64,000 bases of DNA from Macrothele yani (Eukaryota; Arthropoda; Arachnida; Araneae; Macrothelidae): contig CM077034.1 of the NCBI GenBank assembly GCA_039090855.1, forward strand, positions 9,192,984 through 9,256,983. Direction: 5' to 3'. The translations under genes were made by a program, and so were the position numbers. The notes under the pieces were generated by a model. The model was not told the origin of the DNA. It did not search any database and worked only from the letters and a program-made list of their open reading frames with translations. The first letter of the stretch is position 1. Each line of letters starts with the position of its first letter. Shown here piece by piece: positions 1 to 9,475 of the stretch.

Positions 1-57
1 ATGCCGAGACGAATCGCCGCCGTCATCAGGACGAAAGGTGGTGCTACACGTTACTAG
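1..57 (+). pseudogene. Tc1-like transposase, C-terminal end only
   Basis: The window opens inside a reading frame that codes for MPRRIAAVIRTKGGATRY and stops at TAG (55-57). This ending is typical of Tc1-family DDE transposases. The element at 20921-22298 ends with a closely similar peptide (MPRRIDAVLKAKGGPTKY). The rest of the gene lies upstream of the window, so its integrity cannot be judged. No 3' terminal inverted repeat was recognised in the next 200 bases, so this may be a truncated relic. Confidence 0.7.
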
Positions 58-277
58 ACAGGTATCTCTAATTCAATTGCTCTTTAGTGTACTTCATTAA
101 TAAAAAAAGGCGCGGTACCCTCTTGCAGGTACCTTGTCTTTTTAACATATATCACTATGAGCTCACTTATCGATACGAATACACTATCTTCTCCTCTCTC
201 CCGTCAGTTATGACATGTTAAAGAGCACGCACAACATTATTTTAATTTTTATTGAAATATATCCCATAAAGCCTGAG

Positions 278-345
278 TCGTCCCGGTGGCGCAGTGGTCT
301 AAGGGATGACTTCTGATATCGGTCGCATGTGTTGGAGCTCCCGAG
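278..345 (+). repeat. SINE-1-like tRNA head, diverged
   Basis: The stretch begins TCCCGGTGGCGCAGTGGTCT, which matches the box A half of the SINE-1 heads elsewhere in the window. The box B half (GGTTCGAATCC) is not present and the 3' body is unrelated. It is either a truncated copy or a different SINE with a related head. Bases 346-669 hold no recognisable gene; the open frames there have no domain and no splice support. Confidence 0.35.
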
Positions 346-669
346 ATTGTTGCAAGGAGCAACACTTGTCGTTTTCGTTAGGATTAGAGGTCGAGATGGC
401 TTCTACCCAGCTTCACGAGCTCAACTCTTCTTGTGTTGGTACGGCTTCTGCATTGTATCCTGCTGTGTTTTCTCAGGCTACTATTCCTACCATGATCAAT
501 GTTTCAGTGTCGTCTACTAATACTATTTCTATTTATAAAGTACTACGTGTCCCACCAGTGATTTTGGGTGCTGGGGTTGAGGTAAATAACCAACCCCACC
601 TTCTACTTATGCTGCTGCTGCTACCAATTCTGGATTATCTGCGAGACCAGTGCTTTTTGCTTCATCCAA

Positions 670-1245
670 GCAGGACGCACACGACATAAAGGCAGATAGG
701 AATCAGAATGAACGTCTGCGTAGCTCAGTTGGTAGAGCGACTTGTTCCGGAATAAGCGGACTCGGGTTCGAATCCCGGCGTAGACCAAAAATGACGGAGA
801 AATTTACTTCGTTATAATGGCGCCCGAACTATCCGGATGACCCGACCGTTCAAAAATCTCGCAATGGTGTGATGTTCTTTCCACACCGCGAGATAGGAAA
901 AATCAGAGAATACCTTCTCCAGCGCTTCGAAAGATAAATGTGTGTGACGTTGCATTCCACACACCAGATTGACTGGGAGTTCTCAAGTGCACGTTCTACA
1001 GTGGATGGCTGCCTGCAACGATTCATGGTCACGGCTGACCCGTGGGCCATGCCCCCTGCCCTCTTTCGGGGGATGGGGGAGATGTGACGTACCTGCCAAC
1101 AGGAAGCACACGACATAAAGGCAGATAGGAATCAGAATGAACGTCCGGGTAGCTCAATTGGTAGAGTGACTTATTCCGGAATGAGGGGATCCGGGTTCGA
1201 ATCCTGGCGTTGACAGAAATGACGGAGAAATTCACTTCGTTATAC
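670..1245 (+). repeat. SINE-2: one full tandem unit plus a second head
   Basis: A 72-nt tRNA-like head lies at 714-785. Its seven-pair acceptor stem is GTCTGCG with CGTAGAC, box A is TAGCTCAGTTGG and box B is GGTTCGAATCCCGG. A body of about 360 bp follows, then a second, more diverged head at 1143-1214. The leader ACGCACACGACATAAAGGCA precedes the first head and a close variant of it precedes the second. The family recurs as a 12-unit minus-strand array at 12216-17085 and as a two-head copy at 41345-41910. The second unit is cut short and joins the 145-bp array near 1243. Confidence 0.8.
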
Positions 1246-2452
1246 ATTATCCTCATAACTTGACTAAAAATGCATCTATTGCGAGAAAACTTTAGTGTGT
1301 TGTTCCGGAGGTATACTGAACCAATTCTGTTGAATATCATCCAAATGGGGTCAAAGGTCAGCGCACAGGAGCGAGATTTATTCCATAGACATTATCCTCA
1401 TAACTTGACTAAAAATGCATCTATTGCGAGAAAACTTTAGTGTGTTGTTCCGGAGGTATACTGAACCAATTCTGTTGAATATCATCCAAATGGGGTCAAA
1501 GGTCAGCGCACAGGAGCGAGATTTATTCCATAGACATTATCCTCATAACTTGACTAAAAATGCATCTATTGCGAGAAAACTTTAGTGTGTTGTTCCGGAG
1601 GTATACTGAACCAATTCTGTTGAATATCATCCAAATGGGGTCAAAGGTCAGCGCACAGGAGCGAGATTTATTCCATAGACATTATCCTCATAACTTGACT
1701 AAAAATGCATCTATTGCGAGAAAACTTTAGTGTGTTGTTCCGGAGGTATACTGAACCAATTCTGTTGAATATCATCCAAATGGGGTCAAAGGTCAGCGCA
1801 CAGGAGCGAGATTTATTCCAAAGACAGTATCCTCATAACTTGACTAAAAATGCATCTATTGCGAGAAAACTTTAGTGTGTTGTTCCGGAGGTATACTGAA
1901 CCAATACTGTTGAATATCATCCAAATGGGGTCAAAGGTCAGCGCACAGGAGCGAGATTTATTCCATAGACATTATCCTCATAACTTGACTAAAAATGCAT
2001 CTATTGCGAGAAAACGTTAGTGTGTTGTTCCGGAGGTATACTGAACCAATTCTGTTTAATATCATCGGAATGGGGTCAAAGGTCAGGACACAGGAGCGAG
2101 ATTTATTCCACAGCCATTATCCTCAAAACTTGACTAAAATGCTTCTATTGCTACAAAACTTTAATATGTTGTCCCGGAGGTATACTGAACCAATTCTGTT
2201 GAATATCATTCAAATGGGGTCAAAGGTCAGCGCACAGGAGCGAGATTTATTCCACAGCCATTATCCTCATAACTTGATTAAAAATGCATCTATTGCGAGA
2301 AAACTTTAGTGTGTTGTTCCGGAGGTATACTGAACCAATACTGTTGAATATCATCCAAATGGGGTCAAAGGTCAGGGCACAGAAGCGAGATTTATTCCAC
2401 AGCCATTATCCTCATAACTTGAGTAATTATTTCTGTTATGTTGGAAAGCGTA
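1243..2452 (+). repeat. 145-bp tandem repeat, about 8 copies, each with a DR1 motif
   Basis: The word CCTCATAACTTGA (or a close variant) starts at 1251, 1396, 1541, 1686, 1831, 1976, 2121, 2265 and 2410, giving a period of 145 bp (144 once). The first five units are almost identical and the distal ones more diverged. Each unit carries GGGGTCAAAGGTCA, at 1347, 1492, 1637, 1782, 1927, 2072, 2216 and 2361. The array ends with TGTTGGAAAGCGTA, which also bounds the related inverted field at 26350-28590. Confidence 0.9.
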
Positions 2453-2553
2453 TCATAATGAAGGCATTGCGTGATTTTACTAACTTGTTTGTTTTTGTTC
2501 GGAAAATGCTTTTCGTGCAAAAAAGATAACGATAAATATAATTTTCTTTATAG

Positions 2554-2677
2554 GATCATGCGCAGTAAGTTTTGTGGCAAGCATCCCGGAAAGTGTGAGT
2601 CCCCAAAGAACAAGACGCAGTTTTGTCTCAAATATCCGCACTACTGCACAGAGCATGTGAAATGGGAAAGCTTTAAG
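2554..2677 (+). CDS. Candidate internal exon A of a host gene (possible DEG/ENaC-type channel)
   Basis: This 124-nt block follows a pyrimidine-rich acceptor (TTTTCTTTATAG, then G) and ends at AAG before the donor GTAAGG. One base completes an upstream codon, then 41 codons are open, so it ends in phase 0. The peptide starts IMRSKFCGKHPGKCES, has four cysteines (spacing CX6C, X7, CX6C) and one N-glycosylation sequon (NKT). In DEG/ENaC channels a cysteine-bearing extracellular segment follows the first membrane span with a similar look, so that family is a guess and not a match. Exon B at 25875 continues in the correct phase. The preceding exon is not visible in this window. Confidence 0.5.
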
Positions 2678-3562
2678 GTAAGGATTTTGGAAATATAACG
2701 CGTATAGCAAGTTTGACTGAATTATAGGAGGGTTGTACCGAAAGTAAAGCAAAACTGGGCATAACGTTTTTTATTAAGTAACAGAGATCGTTCAAATTGC
2801 ACATGTTGGTAGAGTAACTATTTCTCTATAGTAACATTTCTTCTTCACTGCAGGCAGGGCCAGCTGAAACATAGAGGCAACTGGGGCGTTCGCCCATGGC
2901 CCCGTGCCTTTAGGGGACCCCGCATTTTAGAAAACAAAATAATTTTCGGTAAAAGAAATTTAACTACATTTTCTTTTGTAACTTTTGGGGCGCAAGTCCC
3001 TTAAAAATCTCAGTGCGCGTACGACCCCTGTTCGTCGTAAGGACACTGAGATTTGCAGATTCGAAATGATTTTTGTAACCACCTTAATCTTTTCCGCATT
3101 CATGAAATAGCAAATTAAATTTCATCATTTTGTGGTACCCTACTTTTATATATCCAACAATTTTGTGTGAAAAAATCATACTTAAATTTAAGGAAATAAA
3201 AAGAACAATATCCAAGTTACTTTCGGACTACACATGGAGGCCACTTTTACAACATTAAAAGAAATTAAAAAAGAAAAAAAAAAGGCAACTTTCATATATA
3301 AACGCGTATAAAAGTTTAAAATGTCACTAACTTGTCATTTACTCCACTGTGCATTAAAAATCAATCACTAAACATGTATCAGGGAAAAAAACTGTTTATT
3401 ACAATTTATTTTAGAGGGATCCTTATTATATTTCCTATACAAAAATATTCGCTAAGCAGGTATCTTTTTATCATTTTGTGAATAAGCTGTTATAAGAGTC
3501 ACAATGCAACCTCAACCTCTTCTCCCGGGAAAGAAAATCGTAGATTTTAACACCTTCATTTT

Positions 3563-3564
<2 letters not shown>
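2678..3564 (+). other. Intron-like sequence, no gene seen
   Basis: AT-rich sequence without an open frame or a recognised transposon. Bases 2850-2945 contain a GGGCC-rich stretch that resembles one at 22738-22790, perhaps a dispersed repeat. Poly-A and AAAG runs occur near 3265-3285. Confidence 0.5.
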
Positions 3565-3605
<41 letters not shown>

Positions 3606-3800
3606 TCACTCTCTCCCTCTCATCTTCTCTCTTTCTCTTTCTCTCTCTCTCATTCTCATTTTCTCTTCTGTCTCTCTTTCTTTCTATCTTCCTCTATCTC
3701 TCTTCCTCCCTCTCTCTTCCCTCCTCTATCTATTTCGCTTTCTCTCCCTCTTCTCTCCTCTCTATTTCTCTCTCTCTTTCTCTCTCTCTCTGTCTCTCCT
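3565..3800. repeat. CT-rich microsatellite
   Basis: A (CT)n tract with TTC and TCC interruptions fills the interval. The same CT block reappears inside each unit of the adjoining 115-bp array. The Ser/Leu-rich open frame crossing it is a by-product of the dinucleotide repeat. Confidence 0.95.
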
Positions 3801-5410
3801 GAAATTTCAATCCGTATTATGGTCTTTTTCTTAAGCTTAAAGCAAATACTTCTTTGAGATAATCGTTTTGTCTTTACAGTAGTGTTTGTGTGTCTTCCTC
3901 TCTATATTTCTCTCTGAACTTTCAGTCCGTATTATGGTCTTTTTCTTAAGCTTAAAGCAAATACTTCTTTGAGATAATCGTTTTGTCTTTACAGTAGTGT
4001 TTGTGTGTCTTCCTCTCTATATTTCTCTCTGAACTTTCAGTCCGTATTATGGTCTTTTTCTTAAGCTTAAAGCAAATACTTCTTTGAGATAATCGTTTTG
4101 TCTTTACAGTAGTGTTTGTGTGTCTTCCTCTCTATATTTCTCTCTGAACTTTCAGTCCGTATTATGGTCTTTTTCTTAAGCTTAAAGCAAATACTTCTTT
4201 GAGATAATCGTTTTGTCTTTACGGTAGTGTTCGTGTGTCTTCCTCTCTCTCTCTCTCTGAACTTTCAGTCCGTATTATGGTCTTTTTCTTAAGCTTAAAG
4301 CAAATACTTCTTTGAGATAATCGTTTTGTCTTTACAGTAGTGTTTATGTGTCTTCCTCTCTATATTTCTCTCTGAACTTTCAATCCGTATTATGGTCTTT
4401 TTCTTAAGCTTAAAACAAATACTTCTTTGAGATAATCGTTTTGTCTTTACGGTAGTGTTCGTGTGTCTTCCTCTCTCTCTCTCTCTCTGAACTTTCAGTC
4501 CGTATTATGGTCTTTTTCTTAAGCTTAAAGCAAATGCTTCTTTGAGATAATCGTTTTGTCTTTACAGTAGTGTTTGTGTGTCTTCCTCTCTATATTTCTC
4601 TCTGAACTTTCAGTCCGTATTATGGTCTTTTTCTTAAGCTTAAAGCAAATACTTCTTTGAGATAATCGTTTTGTCTTTACGGTAGTGTTCGTGTGTCTTC
4701 CTCACTCTCTCTCTCTCTCTCTGAACTTTCAGTCCGTATTATGGTCTTTTTTTTAAGCTTAAAGCAAATACTTCTTTGAGATAATCGTTTTGTCTTTACG
4801 GTAGTGTTCGTGTGTCTTCCTCTCTCTCTCTCTCTGAACTTTCAGTCCGTATTATGGTCTTTTTCTTAAGCTTAAAGCAAATACTTCTTTGAGATAATCG
4901 TTTTGTCTTTACAGTAGTGTTTGTGTGTCTTCCTCTCTCTCTCTCTCTGAACTTTCAGTCCGTATTATGGTCTTTTTCTTAAGCTTAAAGCAAATACTTC
5001 TTTGAGATAATCGTTTTGTCTTTACGGTAGTGTTCGTGTGTCTTCCTCTCTCTCTCTCTCTGAACTTTCAGTCCGTATTATGGTCTTTTTCTTAAGCTTA
5101 AAGCAAATACTTCTTTGAGATAATCGTTTTGTCTTTACGGTAGTGTTCGTGTGTCTTCCTCTCTCTCTCTCTCTGAACTTTCAGTCCGTATTATGGTCTT
5201 TTTCTTAAGCTTAAAGCAAATACTTCTTTGAGATAATCGTTATGTCTTTACGGCAGTGTTCGTGTGTCTTCCTCTCTCTCTCTCTCTGAACTTTCAGTCC
5301 GTATTATGGTCTTTTTCTTAAGCTTAAAGCAAATACTTCTTTGAGATAATCGTTATGTCTTTACGGTAGTGTTCGTGTGTCTTCCTCTCTCTCTGAACTT
5401 TCAGTCCGTG
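3801..5410. repeat. 115-bp minisatellite with an embedded CT microsatellite, about 14 copies
   Basis: Units begin GAACTTTCAGTCCGTATTAT at 3916, 4031, 4146, 4259 and onward to about 5395. Period is 113-118 bp and varies with the length of an internal CT run. Two unit types alternate: one with TATATTTCTCT and T in TGTTTGTGTG, the other with a pure CT run and C in TGTTCGTGTG. The last unit breaks off at 5410, where a Tc1 relic begins. Confidence 0.95.
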
Positions 5411-6548
5411 TGTGGAAGCATCTCAGATACAGCAGATTTCGTGGGCTGTTCGCAAGGTGCCGTAGTATGGGTGTACCAAGAAGGGACCGCTGGGTCACCG
5501 AGTACCTCCCGACGCCATAACTCTCAACTGTCGATGTCATATCAAAGACCATTCACCCCAGAGAAGAATGTCGTCTCCGTCGACTGGTAAAGGCCAATCG
5601 AAGCACAACAGCGCAGCAATTGGAAAAAGAAAATGAACGCTGGGCACCGTATGTTTCCCCGATAGCAGCAGAACAAATCCAGTGACGCAGTGTTTTCCGG
5701 AGTCGACTCTGGGTCAAGGAGCCCATGTTAACCCAGGTTCATCGGGAATGACACCAGCAGTTCGCATGGGACTACCGTCATTGGACAGTGGAAGACTGGG
5801 AAAAAGTTGCCTTTTCTGACGAATCGAAGTTTCTTTTCCGCAGAAATGACAGGCGGCGGCGGATACGGCGTCAGAAACACGAGAACCAACACCGGGACCC
5901 GCTTGTCGATCCAGTACAGGTCAGCGGTGGCAGTGTGCATGTCTGCAGAATGTTTTCCTGGTAGGCACCTCTGGTATCACATGAACACCAGAGGTGCCTA
6001 CCAGAGGTACCATTTGTGGTACCAGAGCACCAGAGGTACCATTGTTGCTCTGGTACCACAAATGCCAAGAGGACCTCTGGTGTCACCAGAGGTCACACCT
6101 CTGTGACACCATAAGTGGTACCAAGACCTCTGGTGCCATTTGTGGTACCAGAGCACCTGAGGTACCGTTGGTGCTCTGGTACCACAAATACCAGGAGGTA
6201 CCATTGGTGCTCTGGTACCACAAATACCAGGAGGTACCATTTGCTACATGAACGCTAATCGCCACCTGCCCATCTTCGCTGACCACATGGATCCCTTCAT
6301 GTTGGACGTTTACCCTGGTGGGGATGGTGTCCACCAATAGGAAAATGCGCCATGCCACGTCGCTAAGGGGGTGCGCGGTTGTTTCCAGGCACACTACAGC
6401 GATGTCTCCGTCCTCCCTTGGCCGGGGAAATGGGCCGACCTCAATCCCATAGAGCACTTATGGGACTATTTGGATCTACAGTTTCGGCGTGCCGACTCAC
6501 AACCTCATCATCTCCTGGATCTCCGTTCTCTCGTGCAGTCCTAATAGG
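5411..6548 (+). pseudogene. Tc1-like transposase relic with an internal palindromic insertion
   Basis: Frames corrected by eye give Tc1-family landmarks in order: an N-terminal helix-turn-helix remnant (5411-5620), the block HWTVEDWEKVAFSDESKF (5779-5832) with the first catalytic Asp, then VCRMFSW (to 5960). After a foreign insert (5961-6243) come DPFMLDVYPGGDG, ENAPCHVA (second Asp replaced) and DLNPIEHLWDYL with the third acidic residue. At least three stops or frameshifts are present. The left end abuts the 115-bp array, so the 5' inverted repeat is missing. No 3' inverted repeat was recognised before the LINE at 6670. Confidence 0.75.
5961..6243. repeat. Cluster of inverted repeats built on GGTACC and CTCTGGT
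   Basis: It opens with a perfect 15-bp inverted pair, GTAGGCACCTCTGGT (5961-5975) and its complement (5987-6001). It continues with many copies of GGTACCA, CTCTGGTACCACAAAT and ACCAGAGG in both orientations, ending in two near-identical direct copies of about 37 bp. It interrupts the Tc1 coding sequence between the MFSW and YMNANRH blocks. Confidence 0.85.
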
Positions 6549-6693
6549 CACGTGTGCCTCGGTTAACTTTCCAGGGTTTGATTGCGCCTATGCCGTGCCG
6601 TACTCGCCTCTGTAATCCTGGCCAAGGGTGGTTATTATCGTCATTAGGTTCGTGGGCATATTATTCCTATCATCATCATCATCATCATCATCG

Positions 6694-8371
6694 TCAACCA
6701 TTATCAATCCACTGCTGGACGAAGGTCTCCCCAAGTTTCCTCCACAACGGTCTGTCTTGTGCCAGTCTCCTCCATGTCACCCCTGCATATTTTCGAATTT
6801 CATCCACCCATCTCCCATGTGGTCTTCTTCTGAGTCTTTTCCTGTCCCTTGGAATCCAATCTAAAATTTCGGCTGTCCATCGATGATCTGTCCTTCTGGA
6901 AGTATGTCCAGCCCATTGCCATTTCAGGGATTTAACTCTGATCATGATGTCTTGTCATTTTTCGGATCCACGAGTTCCTCTTCTTATCTCTCCTGGTTAC
7001 ACCAAGCATGCACCTCTCCATGCCGCTTTGAGTTGTCTGCAGCCTTTGTATGTCTCTTTTAGTTAAGGTCCACGTCTCTGCACCATACGTAAGCACTGGA
7101 AGGATGCATTGATCAAACACTTTTCTTTTAAGACATAATGGCATATTGCTCTTGAAAATTATGCTGTTTCTTCCAAAAGCTCTCCAGGCAAGTTTTGTAT
7201 GCCGATTAATTTCTTCATCAATGTGACCCTCACTTGATATCTGCTGTCCAAGATAAACGTACGTGTCTTTTATCTCCAGCTTTTCTCCATCAATCGATAA
7301 ATCTTCATTTCTTGTAAAAGCATTGAACATCACTTTTGTCTTCTGAAAGTTCATTTTTAATCTCACTTCTTTACTCTTGTCAGCAAGTTCCTGGATCATA
7401 CTCTGCAGCTCTGATGGGGTAGTTGCAAAAATGACTACGTCATCAGCAAAACGAAGGTGGGTTAGATAATCTCCATTAATCTTTATCCCTTTGTTTTCCC
7501 AGTTCAGTGATTGAAAGACATTTTCCAATGTGGCATTAAAGAGCTTCGGAGATATGGTGTCACCTTGTCTCACTCCCTTTCCAATTTTTATGTGTGTTGT
7601 ATTTTCAAACAACCGAATCTTTGCACTTGCATTTTCATAGATGTTATTAATAATATTAATGTATGCATCTTCAATACCGCAGGATTTCAGAGCCATTGTA
7701 ACTGCTGATGGTTTCACCGAATCAAAGGCTTTTTCATAATCGATAAAAGCCATGCACAATGGAAGTTCATATTCCCTCGCTCTTTCAATTAGTTCTCTCA
7801 GTACGTGGATATGATCTATTGTGCTGTAGCCACTCCTGAATCCAGCTTGTTCTCTCGGTTGAGCCATGTCCAGTGTTACCTTCAAGCGGTGTGAAAGAAC
7901 TTTAGTGAAGATTTTATAAACCACTGATATGAGGCTGATAGGTCTGTAGTTCCTGAGATCCTCAATGTCACCTTTTTTATGTAGCAGGATCATTGTAGCA
8001 TTGTTCCAATCCTCAGGAATCTTTCCTTCATTAAGGCATCGAGTGAAAATTTGGGCGAGTACTGTTTCGATTTCTCCACTTGCTTCTTGTATGATGTCTA
8101 CAGTAATTCCATCTTCTCCTGGAGCTTTTGCCCGCTTCATGTTCTTGATTGCATGTGCAACTTCTGCTGGAAGGACTGGAGGAACTCTGGTACTGGTATC
8201 TTTCATGATGTCTGGAGTGCATGTATCATCCCTTTCATATAATTTGGAGTAGAAATCTTTCACTCTTGTCAAAATTTCGCCTCTATTTCTTGTTACAGAA
8301 CCATCTTCTTTTCTCAGTGCCATAATCTGTTTTCTTCCCTTACTGAGATGTCCCTTTGCTATCTTTAGGCT
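6694..8371 (-). pseudogene. RTE reverse transcriptase and C-terminal region, frameshifted
   Basis: Downstream of an in-frame TAA (8372-8374) the frame continues through SLKIAKGHLSKGRKQIMALR to about 6932. Visible RT motifs are APGEDGI, LLHKKGD, NYRPISL, EQAGFR, FIDYEKAFDSV, GVRQGD, LRFADDVVIFA (catalytic DD) and VLTYGAETWTL. A frameshift near 6935-6950 moves the rest into another frame (6945-6694), with SLKWQWAGHTSRRTD, then DRWTAEILDW-like and VGRPHGRW-like sequence typical of RTE C-termini. The polymerase domain is otherwise complete, so the copy looks fairly young. Confidence 0.88.
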
Positions 8372-9302
8372 TTAGTTGTTTTCAATTGCTTTCCTCACTA
8401 GTTCACAGTTGAATTTTCTTACGTCTTCAGTGATACTTTTTCGTACTGTCTTGCATAGCTCTATATATTCCACTTTGGAAGTCACATCTTCTTTAGTTGT
8501 CCTCATCTCTCTTCTTTTTTGCATCAACATTTTGGTTTTTCCTGATAATTTGTTCACATGCAACTTGTTCTTAGACCCAGCTAATTTTGTTGCTGTTTCC
8601 ATAAGAGCTTTGGTTACTTTTCTGTTAACTTCAGAGATGTCCACTTCTTCCGATGTTAGGCCTTCTAAAGCAGAGAACCTGTTCTTCAGTTCCAACTTGA
8701 AGGTATTATGGTGTTTTTTAAGGTTGGTTATGTCAATAGATTTTGTTTGTCTTATGAGCTTGCTACGTTCAAGTTTAGTGTTGAGGTGCATCTTACATCT
8801 CACCAATCTATGGTCACTGCCTGTGTTGAACTTGTTTAGCACACTGCAGTCTTCTATGACGAATTTTTTGTTACACATAATAAAATCAATTTCACTTGTC
8901 GTCCCATTTGGATGTCTCCATGTCCATTTCCTGTGTGGCTTTTTCTTGAAGAAGGAGAAGATGAAAAACCCTTCTGCCTCTGCAAACTCAACGAGAGTAT
9001 TTCCACGCTGGTTTCTGTTGCCGTGACCGAATTTACCTACTGAAGTTTCATTCTGTTGCCGTTGCCCTATTTTTGCATTGAAATCTCCCATAATTATTTT
9101 CAAGTGCTGCTTACCTTTATTATTTAGATGACAAATTTCCTCATAAAATTCTTCAATTTCTTCTTCAGGATGACTTGTGGTGGGTGCATAAGTTTGAATA
9201 ATCTGAGTCTGGTATCTTCTCGAGAGTTGGATAACGAGTCGTGCAGCTCTGTCAGAGGAACTTTCAACTTCTACAACTTTATCCTTCAGTTTCTTGTTTA
9301 TT
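8372..9302 (-). pseudogene. RTE endonuclease domain, N-terminally truncated
   Basis: The open frame codes for the exonuclease/endonuclease/phosphatase fold of RTE elements. It contains QTQIIQTYAPTTSHPEEE (about 9220-9165), IIMGDFNAKIG, RNQRGNTLVEFA, TWRHPNGTTSEIDFIM and TGSDHRLVRCKM, which carries the catalytic SDHR. The frame is open well upstream of the first likely start, so the protein is truncated rather than complete. It ends at TAA (8372-8374), in phase with the reverse transcriptase downstream; one substitution would explain the break. Confidence 0.88.
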
Positions 9303-9475
9303 ATAAATAAATAAATATATTCCTATAAGCCCGTGTATATAGCAAGTAATTCAAAGTAGGGGATATGCAATCCAACGTAGGGGTCAAAGAAACATGCGAA
9401 GTATTGTTTTTATTTTCGTTTGGGGGTTTAACGACCGCCTTGAAAAACACTAAGAGCTAAGCAAAGAGCACGGAC
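9303..9475. other. Spacer between LINE and 33-bp array
   Basis: AT-rich, with an AAAT run at about 9305-9318. Bases 9418-9440 (TTTGGGGGTTTAACGACCGCC) resemble the 3' part of SINE-1 and may be its remnant. No gene seen. Confidence 0.4.

Larger units (their letters stand above)
6670..9302 (-). mobile_element. RTE-clade LINE, 5'-truncated
   Basis: A minus-strand non-LTR retrotransposon. It ends in a trinucleotide tail, (ATC)n on the plus strand at about 6671-6695, as is common for RTE elements. The coding region runs apurinic-type endonuclease (9302-8372), then reverse transcriptase (8323-6932), then a C-terminal segment (6945-6694). The 5' part of the endonuclease is missing; similarity starts at about 9302, next to an AAAT-rich run. 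One in-frame stop and one frameshift make this copy inactive. No clear target duplication was found. Confidence 0.88.

Noticed and set aside
3504..3857. A 117-codon Ser/Leu-rich ORF
   Set aside because: It is a translation of the CT microsatellite.
4259..5400. Promoter or GAGA-type element in the CT runs
   Set aside because: CT runs are part of every unit of a minisatellite, and no adjacent gene was found.
8376..9026. A 216-codon plus-strand ORF opposite the LINE endonuclease
   Set aside because: It is antisense to a clearly recognisable endonuclease frame and has no domain of its own.
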